Shown here: in pieces, positions 33,301 to 45,300 of the stretch
Layout of the letters: every line of letters begins with the position of its first letter
How positions within the stretch are numbered: the first letter of the stretch is position 1
Assembly (NCBI RefSeq): GCF_963678635.1
Contig: NC_087063.1
Location: 12,806,368 to 12,870,367, forward strand
Length of the DNA: 64,000 nucleotides
DNA from: Symsagittifera roscoffensis
Taxonomy: Eukaryota; Xenacoelomorpha; Acoela; Convolutidae
Direction of reading: 5' to 3'
Notes under the pieces: model-generated
What the model was told of the DNA's origin: nothing
The model's input: only the letters and a program-made list of their open reading frames with translations
The model's database searches: none
Made by a program: the position numbers and the translations under genes

Positions 33301-36300
33301 GGAGTTTCTGGTAATGTACAATTTGGGTTTTCTGGAGTAATTGGAGTTGGTGATTGGGGTATGTCAAAATGAACTCGGGGGGTTTGAAAATTTCTCTTTC
33401 GTCGTGGATGTATAATTTGTCTATTTATTTCAACTGTATTTTGGTTTTTATTAATGTTTCTTATTCTACTTAATTCTTGTGGTAATGTTGGGTATAAGTT
33501 ATATGTTGGTTCACTTAGGGGTGCCTGTCGCTGAACTGGTTCTAATGGTTCGGATAAGCGAGCGTGTCGTTCTTCAAAAGTGTATGGGTTATCTTGGAAA
33601 GAAATTCGTGTGGATGTTTGGGGGTTTTGGGTAGTTGTAGGTATTGTCGGGTTTTCTTGGGATGATGTCGGTGAAGACTGATTCTGTGATTGTTGGTTCG
33701 CAATTTTTGAAAGTTTTTTTATTGATTTTTTCTATTGGAAAAATTTATGTTTATTGTAGTATTCTTCAATGAAAAGAATTAAGAGGATTGTTGCTAAAGC
33801 AAATGTGATTATTGCCTTTTTTATACATTTGCACATTGTCAATATTAGGGATGATAAAAATGTTATAAAAATTACAAATAGTAAAAAAATCTGTTCTACT
33901 AAAAATTGTTCGTATCATTTAAATAAACTTTGGGTTATCGTACCTGTGAATATGGTCAATGATTTGGGAAAGTTGGAGATATATTTCAAATAGGGAGTAG
34001 AATATTAAAAAAATGTTGCAAAAAATGATTAAAATTATTACAAAAGCTTCAAAGGTATCAAATATAAATATGAATAAAAGTTTAAGTATTATGAAAAAAT
34101 TTATGAAAATAATGAAAATTGTATTTTTAAAGATATTGACTGATCGAGAGAAGAGCATTTAAGAAATGATTTCTTTGTCGAATTTTTTTTGTTGTTTGAG
34201 GCGAGATTCAAGTGTGGTCGAGTTATTGATTGATTTTTTGACAAGTGGGTTGAGTTTTGTGAAAAGTTGTTGGGGGCTAATTTTATGGTGTTTGGGAGGT
34301 CTTCTTTGCTTTATTTTTATTTGTTGGTTGATCTGGGGTATTTTTGAGATATTTGTACTTTAGGCCAAATGATTATGGTCCTTTTTTACATTGGCAAATT
34401 TACCATCTTTGGTTGGAGGGTTTTTGAGGTCTGAGTTGGGAAAATATTGTTGATCTTTGCGTTATTAGATAGGGGAGGGTTGTGATATTATGGTGGTGTT
34501 TATTTTAGTTGTCAAGTTTGAGCGGGTTGCTTATTTTTGACCTGGAGGTTGTAAAATTATAGTTATAGATATGCCTGGAGTTTAATATCTTTCGTCTAAT
34601 AGGTTGGTGTTATAGTTATAGAAAGGTGACGGATTGAATGAATCCTATTGGCTGAATCTGAACTAGAATTGTTGCGTGTTTGTCAGCATGTTATTTTGGA
34701 AAATGAAAATTCAAAATGATCCAGAGGTGCAAAGATTATTAATTTTAAAATTAAAGTTGTTTTTGAAATTCAATTTTCTTTAATATTTTAGATTGTGGGA
34801 TGAATGTTATGTAGTTTTTACGTGGTTGATTTCTAAGTCGTGATGATTCTCTATGTTCTGATTTTTCTACTTGTTCTTGTGGTAGAATTTTTTCTATCAT
34901 TTTCCTATTTTTTCTTTCTTTTTGAGGTAATTTTTGATCTGGTGTTTTTGTATTGTTTTGAATTGTAGTTGGTTTCGTATTTTGTTTTTCATGAAGAATG
35001 TTGTGTTGTTCATCTATTTCTTTTTCCGTATGTGGATGATTTTGAATAACTTTTAAACCTGTGAAAGAATATAGTTGAGTTAATTCGCGTAGTGCGTACT
35101 CTTTTGGGTAGTATGGCAATAGATTGTTTCGATGTTGAACAATTTCTTTTTGATTTGAATCGGTGAGTTTATACATTACGTCAGTGGGTTTGGCAATTAT
35201 TTGGTATGGTCCTTTTTGGAGGGGTTGTAATTTTTTAGAAATTCCCTTTTATGTATTAAAGTTAGGTATTAAGACAAATGTTCCAATTTTTAAATCTGTG
35301 GCTGGTGTAAAGTGTGAATTAATTTGTTCGTTCATGTTCTGCCTTTGTAACAATTTCTTTGTTACTTTTTGGTAAATTTCATTGTGTTTTTTTATTTCTA
35401 TTTAAAATCCATTCGGTGTGTGTGCCGGAAGCTAATTTAGGAATTTGTGGGAGATGAAAATGATCTTCATCATGTGTGTGTAAAGGTAGATTATAACAAA
35501 TTGAGTCTTTATTTGGTTGGCAATAACTTTGTGCCTTTTTATGAGAATTTGCTGTAAACATAATTGGTTTACGTGGCTTTTGATTAAAAACCATTTCGTA
35601 TGGTGACATTCCTAAAGTTGTCGTGATTTGTGAATTATATGCCAAAGGAAATAATTTTACATCTGCTGACCATTCTGTGTATTTTGTATCATTTCCATTT
35701 ATGATACATCTGAGATATTCTTGTAGTGATCGGTTCATACCTTCGACTAAACCGTTTGTCCAAGGTGCATGAGATGTACGTGGTTTATGTTTGATGTTAT
35801 ATAAGTGGCATAGTGTTATGATTTCATTATTTATGAATTCTGTACCGTTGTCTGTAACTAAGATTTCGGGTAATCCGAATTTAGCTATCCAGTGTTCATA
35901 AAGTGTCGTGTAAGCATAATAAGCATTACAATGTGGTACTGGGTTGAGTGCTACATAATGTGTAAATGCGTCAACAATTACCATAATGTAGGAGTTTCCT
36001 TCTGAGGATGGTGAAATGGTTCCTTTTGTATCAAATGAAATGCGATGGTTGAAATATAAACTTTGTCCTTAAAAATCTTGTTTCTGTGCTATTTGTTTTT
36101 GATTTGGATAAGGTTTATTTAGTTGACATACTATACAATCATTGCATAATACTTCTATCCAAATTGGTGCATTTGGGAAATAAAAATTTTGTGTAAAGTT
36201 TGAGTATGTTTTCTCTGATCCGAAGTGTCCTTTAGTATTTTGTGTATGTGAGATGTTAAAAGCTATTAATATTATACTTAAAGGAAGACAGGGAACTTTA

Positions 36301-39300
36301 GAATCATTTAATTGATATTCTAAAAGATCTGTATTTTCAATATTTGCTTTGTTATTAAATTTTAGGAAATATCGGAGGAGTGTTTTATTTCCTAAAGTTG
36401 TGGTATCTGCTTTTACGGGCTTAGTTTTGTATTTGTGCCATGATTTTAATTGTCTTATTACTGGATCAAGGTTTTGATTTTGTTTTAAGAGTTCAACAGT
36501 AATTATATCTGTTGGAGGGAGAAAAATATTTTCAATTTCCAGTTTGGATAGGGGAATTGTGTCAAGTGGGTCATGGAGGTCAAAAACTTGATTTATTGTG
36601 TAATTTGAATCATTTGTTTGTGGTCCTGATAAATTTATTTTGTCAGTAGATTTTCTATTTCAATTATTGGAAAAAGGTCTTTTTATGCGGGTGGTGTCTT
36701 ATTCTTTTTTGTTGAGTGTTATTTTTTATCCATTGTGAGTATGGAATTAGTTTAAAAGTTGATGTGCCTAGTAAGTCAACTTCGTAGTGATTATTTTGGC
36801 AATCTAAGTAGAGTGGAAAATGTTGTAGGTTATTTATCTGTGATTGATCAATATCCGTTTTTACTGCGTATTTGCAATCTAATTGGGGTGATGTTTCATT
36901 TTTTGCGAGATAAAATTTAATATTTTGTGGTATTTTAACTGTAGTTTTTCGTGTGAGTAGTTCAGGTGGCGTATTTCTACTTAATGTATCTGGTAATGCA
37001 AGGTTTTTTCCTGCTGTCTAAACTATATGTAAGTTTGGGAATTTCATTAGAATTAATTGAAATCTATAAACTCTATGATTTGGATTCGACTTTTGTGTAA
37101 AATGAAAAATAATTGGTTTGTGATCTGTGAATAGAACTGTTGGATGTTTTGATAAAAGTATCAGAAATTCATATTCTGTAAGTGTATAAATTATAGCTGT
37201 ACATTCTCTCATTAGAGTTGAGAGTCGTAGCTCTGCTTGAGTGAATAATCGGGAATTTGCTGATAAAAGGTTCATTTTATTTGTACCACTATGTGATTGT
37301 AGTAATGCTGCACCGATGCCAAAATTTGAAGCATCGCACATTGCATAGAATGGTTGGTTTGGATCTGGAATCGTGTTTGAAATTTGTTCAGTTAAAAGTT
37401 TTTTAATTTCTTCAAATCGCGTTTGATGTTCACTGGTCCATTCAAAGTTATTTTGTTGTCTGAGGATATTATAGAAAGGTCTTAAGTATAATTGCATTTT
37501 ATAAACGTATTTGCTTAAGAAAATTAACATTCCAAGGAATTCTTGGATTTTCTTTTTGTTTGTTGGTGGCTGAAGTTTTTGAATAGCATCAATGCGTAAT
37601 TTTAATGGAGTGGTTGTGTTTCGTTCAATATTATGTCCTAAAAATTTAACTCGTGTTAGAAAGAAGTGTGATTTATTGGGATCGGCCTTCAGATTTTCGT
37701 TCTGAAATATTTTATGATAGTGTTCTAAAACTGTAAACATTTCTTCTTTAGTTTGTGATTGCATAAAACCATCGTCTAAATAGGTGATTGCGTTTTTCTT
37801 GAGTATTAGTGGTCTAAAAATTTTACTCATAAAAGCTGAAAAAGCTGCTGGTCCTATGGATATCCCATAGAACAAGCGGTTAAATTCATATTGTTGATTT
37901 CCAATAACAAATTGTGTTAAACGTCGTGATTGTTCATCTAGTGGCATTTGATTATATGCACTATTCATATCTGCGGTTGTAAAGTATTTTCCATTTATCT
38001 TTGTTAAGATAACTTGTATTGGTTCAATAGGCCAATTGCATTTTGATTCATCAATTAGTGAACTGAGATATCTAGCGTCTAAAACTATTTTTAGTGATTC
38101 GCCTTTTGCTAGAATGATAACAGGGTTGATAAAAGTGTTACCTTTTGGTTGTTCTTCCTTATTTACTGGTGAAATAATTTTGTATTGTTCTAAGATGTCA
38201 AGTAATCTATTTACTTTGTCGTGTAAGTGATTTGGTACTTTACTGGCTCTTTGTGTTTTGAAAACTGCGTCGGGTTTTAACGGGAAATGTAGTGATGAAC
38301 TGATTTTTCCAACGTCAAATCTTGATGTTGCGTAAACTGTTGATTATTTTAACAGCTGCTTTGCTAATTTATCAAATTCGGTTTGTGTAAATTGTGAATG
38401 TTCAAAATTAAACATTGTTAAAAATTTTTGTTGTTCTTTTGTGTAATTTGTTATATTGAATAATGGTTTAAAATATGGTGTTTTTGTGAAGTACTCTGTG
38501 TTTTTTTTTCATTACTTACTATGTTATTGATGGACAATTCTTCGTAAAGAATTGTGGATTGACAAATATCTAATAATTGGAGTATATTATTAACGCGGTA
38601 GGCTACTTCATGTATGGGTGAGATTGTAGCGTTTGTTTCACATTATCCTAAAAGTCCTAAGGGTAATGTTACTTGATATGGTGTTTTGTTATACACGTGT
38701 AACGAAATGATGTCGGAATTCATGTTTTTCAAATATTTAATAGATGAGATCGTGACTTTGAAAAATTTGTGAATAGGTTTAAATTCAAAGTCTGACATAA
38801 AAAGTTTTTGTTTATTTTAACTATTATCATACTGGTGAACTTGTTTTATTGAAAAATTGTATATATTTCCTGATAATGGTTTCAGGTGTTTCCGTTGTTG
38901 ATTATAAATTGGATAAAATTTTGAGAAGAATGGTGGTTGTTTGTTTAATCTTTGAAAAAATGTTAGAGCTGTATTTTTTGTTTGTGTGTACTTATCTTTG
39001 ATTAGTATTTTACTATTTAAGATGTTGATTGTGGGTATATATTTAGATATAAATGGTATGCCAATGATATTGTGCTTAATATCAGTAATATGAAATGTTT
39101 GTTTAAACGGTCTGTTTAAAATTTTGTTTTGCTCCATTGTTCTCGTGGGGAGAAGGAATAGCTGGATTTTTCCATAATTGACTAATGTTGATCCTTGTGC
39201 TGTTGCTAGTTTACTGGAGGTTTCAAGAGGCGTTAATTTTGGATGTAATGTTTTGGTTTCATTCCATGTGGGAATGTTAATTATATTTGATTCTGCTCCT

Positions 39301-42300
39301 GAATCAATTAAAAAATCAATTTCAAGATCTGGTGTTGAAATTCTTTGTTTCTTGGACTTTCTAAGAGAAATGGTATTGTCCAAATTTTTTCTCTGGGTTG
39401 TTTTTTCTGTATATTTTGATAAATATGATTTGTGTTTGAGCATTGTGTTTTTCCTTTTTCATCGGGTTTAATTTCCGTGTTAATTTCGTTTACTTCTTGT
39501 GCAGTTTGTGTAGAATCGGTGGGTCCAATATAATAATTGTGAAGGAGTTCCAATTGGTTTTCATATATATGTGTGGTAAAAGGTTGTTCATATATGATAG
39601 GCTCATAGTCGTTTTCGACTGTTATCATATTTTTTGAGATAGTATTTTCTGTATCGCTCTCTGTATCTGATGATTCACAATGTATATGATTTAGTTGTAT
39701 TTCGTGATTTTCTGCGTCTTCAATACCTGGAGGGTCTGAAGTTATTTCTTCATTTGTTTGCAGTTGATTGATGTGTCTTTGATTTTTTGGTGTACTACTT
39801 CTGTATCGATGTCTAGAGTCAGGGTAACAGTTATTATTCCTATGTGGTGACTGAGAATAATTTCTGTATCGATTATTGTAACTTGAGTTTCGATTTTGTG
39901 AATTATTTTGTGATCTATTTTGGTAATTGTCATTTGATCTGTGATAGTTTGATCTATTATATGAATTATTTCTTGATCAATTGTTCGGGTAATTCTGATT
40001 TTGATTGTTCGAATAACTTCTATTTCTATTATGTGAATAGTTTCTATTTCTGTTGTATGATGAGTTTCGTGATTGATTATTGGAATAGTGTCTATTCCTT
40101 AGGTTTGATTGGGAACTGGACCCAGAAACAAATTGTGTTGCATTGGAATTTGATCTTGAATAGTTATTTTGGTTATTTTGACTATTCGATCGGTTATAAT
40201 TATTTTGTGAAGAATATCGTGTATTTCTTCGTTCTGGTGATCTTCCTCTATAACTTGAGTTATATGGTGATTGATTCCTTGTGTAATCGGTGTTGTTCGG
40301 AAGTGGTTTTCCTGAACTGTTATTACTATATATATTTTTGTTCGGTAGGCTTTGATATTTTTTCATGTATCGATAGAACGATTTATTTGGTTCTTTATGC
40401 TTTTAGGGTTTATTCTGATTGTCTTGTTGTTTTTGTCTACATTCGGAGATACTGTGTCCGTATCGTCGGCAATAATTACACCATTTTTTGAAGGATGGTT
40501 TGCCTTTAAAATTTGGATGTTTTTCATAGATATTCAGTATTTCAGTGATTTTTTCAATTAAGTCTATCTGATTCCTGTATGTTATTTATAAGTGTAGTGT
40601 TTGTTTCGATTCGATTAACATATTGTAGTTTTAGATTTTCTGTTTCTTCGAGTTTCATTGTGATTTCTGCTTGTTCTAGTTTATCTCCTAATTTTCGAAA
40701 ATCTAAATCTGGTTCTCGAATTGAAGAAGGATGAGATGCTCTCTTTTTTATTGCTATTTTCCTTAATTGAGGTGTTAAGGTCATCATTAGAATTTCTGTC
40801 ATTTTTGTGTTTTTATAGTCATGTGTATTAAGTGAAAATGCTTTTCGAACTAGTGTTTCGATACGTACTGCTAATTGTTTGATAGTTTCATTTGGTAATC
40901 TGCGAATTTCATTACATAAAACTCTTTGGTGTTGTTTATTTCTTTCAGAGTCAAACATTTTTGAAATTTCTTGTGTGAATCTTTTCCAATCTGATTTTTT
41001 TTCTATAGGTAATACTGAAAACCATTTTTGAGCTGCGCCATCTAGGGTTGTTTGTATTAGTGCTGTGCGTCTATGTATCCAATTTTGATGTAGTGGCGTA
41101 TTAATTGGTTCAGGTCCTATATTTAAAATTAAATTTGCTGTTACTGCATTTAAACAATCTTCTACAGAATATTCAAGATCTGTTCCTGTGAATACCATCA
41201 GTGGTTTATTGGATGTTATTGATGATCCACCCATGAGTTATGGATTCATTGTCATCTGTAGTGATTCTGCGGCATTTGGCATTTGCGAAAAATTTGAAAG
41301 TTGATTTTTTGTTATTTCGTGTTGCTGAAGGTAATATGGAAGCGGTATTTCATTTTGCATTTGAGTTGGTTGATAAAAATGCATTGACATTGGATTTTGT
41401 GATTGTATTGGTTGAAAAGATTGTGTGTTAAATGGGTTTTGTATATGCATTTGTTGTGGATTTTGTACATCTGTTGGGTTTTGTGGGTGAATTTTTATAT
41501 TTCGAGATGGTTGAGGTTGTCGTGGTCTTTGTGTGCGATATTCTTTAGTATATGGTGCAAAAACATCTGGTCGGTGATAATCGTCTTCATCAGATGATAA
41601 ATAGTTTGTATTATATGGTGTATATTGATTATTTTTATTTTGTTGAAAGAATGGGTAACTTTGACTATAATCCTGTGTAGGTTGTGGTTTATCTGAAAAA
41701 TTTACTGAATTGGTCGATGTTTTCGGGAGATTCCAATAATGGGAACATACGTGATTTAAATTTTGTGTATTTTTTCGGGGAGGTTGGTTTGTTCTTTGTT
41801 TGTGAGCATAATTTTAATTTTGTTCTGCAAAGGTGTTTCTTGTGAATGGTTTTCGTGTTTTTGACGGTATTGTCATTGGTCTATACGTTTGATAATCCAT
41901 ATGTGAATATTTTGGAGCAACCGAAGGTTTAACGGTTGATTGCAAGGTTACCTGTGCCAGTGAAATATTTGTATTTCTTGGTGTTGTCAAATTTGGGTGT
42001 ATTGGTGAAATACTTTGTTGTGTAGTTGTTGTTGTTTGGACGATTTCTTCATTTATGAAGTGAGATGGTGTTTGAATATCTTGTTGCGTAAGATTTCTAG
42101 TTCCATTAAAGTTTTCATTGTGTAAGACGGTCGAATTTAAACTGTTATTTCGCGTATCAGGTAAAAATGTATTATAGTTTAATGGTGTTGCATCAATGGT
42201 TAATGGTATTACTTTTACATAATCTATGTGATAAGATATTGTACTTATTGCTTGACTTGAGATAGCTTGTGGGGTATTTATAAATGTAGAATGAGACCAT

Positions 42301-45300
42301 TCAGGGTCCCAAACGTAGTCTGATTGTTCTGAAATGGCAGTGTCGTCATTTGTATTTTGAGGTCTGAAGTTTTTTCTTGCTTGTGAAATTAAGTCTAAAT
42401 TGTGGGTGAAATAATCTATTATGAACCATGCTAAAATCTTTTGTAAATCATGTTTAGTGTGTTGTGAAACAACATCTTTAGTGAAATTTTCTTTAATTTC
42501 ATGTAGAAATGTTGAAAATAATGCGATTTCATTTTGTACTTTTGTATGTTTGGATGTTTCGGTTGGTGAGATACTTTGATATTCTGTTTTTTCTAATATA
42601 GATATATAATTATATATTATTGCAAAAACTTCGTTAGTGAATATGGAGTTTGCTCTTTGTGAATTATGGTATTGTATGCTTTTGATATATTCTAGGAATA
42701 TTTTTGAAAATTCTAATTCATTGTCGTTTGTTTGAATTACATATTTGCGATGGGCTGTATTGGGTGTGCTAAATTCTATGGTATAGATTCCATATTGTTG
42801 TGTTAGATTACATATCTCTTTCAAATAATGTTCAATAGTTTGTCTTTTGATTTTTAGATCTGGGAATTGTGCTTTGCATGGACTGATTCCGGGTTCAAAC
42901 AAATTTACGAGTAAGTTCTTGCAAAAATAATGTTGACCGCTATCATCGGGTGAATCTATAAGAAAGGGGTAAACTGCTTCGTCATCTGGACTATCGTCAC
43001 TTTGAGTGTGGCTCATTTTTTCGTTTGATGACTGTTAGTATATAGCTATCGATGTGTCTAATTGGTTGATTCCAATTATAACAGTGTAGCGGTTTGTGTT
43101 TGTATTGCTTTTTTATTCTTCTTTTTCCTCTTTTTGATGAATTTGAAGTTGTTTCTGAGTCAGAAAAATATAATTGATCGTGAATGGGACAATTTTTATC
43201 AATTGATTCTTTTAATTTGGAGAGTTCATCTAAACTGATGGCTTCTGATTCAGAAAATGCGTTTCTATTTTTTGAAAATCTTTTTCGTGTGATTTGTCTT
43301 TGTTTGCTTATAATTTTTCTTTTTATTGTTTGTCGTTTTGTTCTAATGTATCTAACTGTTTGAGTATGAGGTTGATTACAAGATCGTATTTTTTGTTATC
43401 AATTTCACAGTTGTGTAAAACGATTGTTTGTTTATTTCCTGAATTTTTGAATGACATAAAGTTTAGGATGAGGGATGCAAGAAGTTGTTAGTTATTTCTA
43501 TTTCCTTAGACTGTTAATCCTTACGATTTTTTGGTTAGCTTAACCTGAGTCTTTTTGTTCAGGGTTGGAGAGAAAAGTATATCAATTCCGAAGAATGAGT
43601 TTTTATTTTCTCGTGGCTAGTCTAAGCTAAGGTGTTAACTTACTTAATCTTACTTAGGGGTAGTGATTGTGTTCAAGGGTTGGAGAATAGTAAATCGATC
43701 CACAAAGTTCAGGTATAATTAGAACGCAAGTAGTTCGTTAGATACTATTCTAAACTTACTAAGTCTAAGATCTATCCTGGGTCTGGTAAGAGGAGGGTTC
43801 AAGTGAAGGATGAATAACCGAAGTTCTTCACTGTTTATCTTAATTTGAATGGTTAGTTTTATTGAAAAATTTCTATTAGTCCTGGGTCTTTTGAAAGGGT
43901 TGGAAAATGAATCGACGTTTGAGGTCATTAGACACTTGCTAAGTGGGTGGGGGAGAACAAAATTGTTCTTTTGATCCAAGGATAGGCCTTGATGATCAGG
44001 TTTTAAATTTATTGAGATAGAAAATTTATTAAGATCCAAGGATAAGCCTTGATGATCTAATTTTAAAATTAAGTGAATTTAAGTTTAAAATGATTTAAAT
44101 TTATTGAATGAAAAGATTTAGTTCTTTAATGATATTAGTGAGCTTATGATTGCTGTTATGTTTAGGTGATGAAGCTGGAACAGCAGGATGATTTATGATT
44201 ACTAACAATTTATTGTCATGCTACTAATTTTTATTTTCATTTTTAATAAATATTTTTCAAATATGTTTTATATAATACTGCAGAAATTAAGAAAACGATC
44301 TGAGATCTTTTTATCAATCGCTATTGTACATTAATAATTTTGTTTAGCGCCTGAAATGATCATGAAAGTTTACTTCAAAATTTTATGTTTGCAAATGAAA
44401 ATCTAAATTCATTGCTAATAGGATTCTAAATACAAAAGTTTGTGTTGGCTTTTGCCGTACAATCATAAAACTAAATGGTAAGTTTCTACTTTGTCGTATG
44501 TCGTCTCTTGTCCGAGGTCTTCTTCCAATTCCGGGTAGTTCTATTTTCGTTCGGAATATCGGCTCTGATCTATTGAGTCGTAGAGACATTTCAATTAAAT
44601 TATTATCGTATAACATTTTGAAAATGTTTTGTCTAATTTCTAATCTATTTTTGGTTAGTGCTAAGCTATTAAGGTCTTATTCGAGACTTATGGTCGCACC
44701 AGATGAGTTATAACCGATGTGGTTAACTCATAGAGTAATTTCGGATAGGGTACACCGTCTGCTTGTCACGCTATCTTTTTTTCGGCCGGATAGATTCGTG
44801 CAACTTCTTAGTCTAATACCGATCCTAATCTTACTCTGATACTTACTAGTCTCAGGGTGTTTAACTGGTCTCTGCTAGGCTCAATAGATCTAGGGTATAC
44901 TGGTTTATTGCGGCTGCTGAAGTTCTCTAGGAGAGGCAACTAATTTCTAAGTTAAATTCAAATCTCTCTGGTGCTGAAATTACAAGTAATTTCAGCACTG
45001 ACAAATAAGTGGGTTGTTAGTTAGATGGATTATGATTGGTTAATGTTAAATATTTTACAGTGGTAAAATATCCAATTTATCCAATTATAAAATGTAGTTT
45101 AGATCAGGTTCCATTTATCTCAATTAAACTTTTTCGTTTAGATACCTCGTAAGTGACACATCTAAACGTTCTATCTCTGAATAATTAGCTCTCAAATATG
45201 CATATTACCTTTTTTGTTTTTGATATTAATTGGAAGCTCAACGCCATCACAAGGATCATTGCGCCTGATTCAAACAATTGTACTAATAAATTAATTTCAG

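Larger units (their letters stand above)
26172..45113 (-). mobile_element. giant Ty3-like LTR retrotransposon with envelope-like and extra ORFs
   Basis: 18,942 bp between a TTTA target duplication (26168-26171, 45114-45117). LTRs 26172-26582 and 44704-45113 start TG, end CA and differ at about eight positions. A primer-site-like TGGTGCGACCATAAGTC abuts the right LTR on the minus strand, fixing orientation. Protease-RT-RNase H-integrase order and motifs are Ty3/metavirus-like. Downstream of integrase lie a small membrane ORF, a 368-codon ORF, an envelope-like gene and a 605-codon frame, making the element about three times a typical Ty3 length. Gag, pol and env carry many stops and shifts, so this copy is defective. 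It sits antisense in intron 4 of the host gene. Confidence 0.9.

Noticed and set aside
39844-40491. 215-codon plus-strand frame rich in Tyr/Cys/Phe
   Set aside because: It is the antisense shadow of the Asn/Ser/Arg-rich Gag tail on the minus strand.
4437-41816. Many in-frame TAA/TAG codons suggested a nuclear code with TAR as a sense codon
   Set aside because: The stops in the two retroelements fall at positions where the protein families would need different residues (aromatic, Lys-like, Leu-like), and they are accompanied by frameshifts. This is ordinary decay of defective copies.
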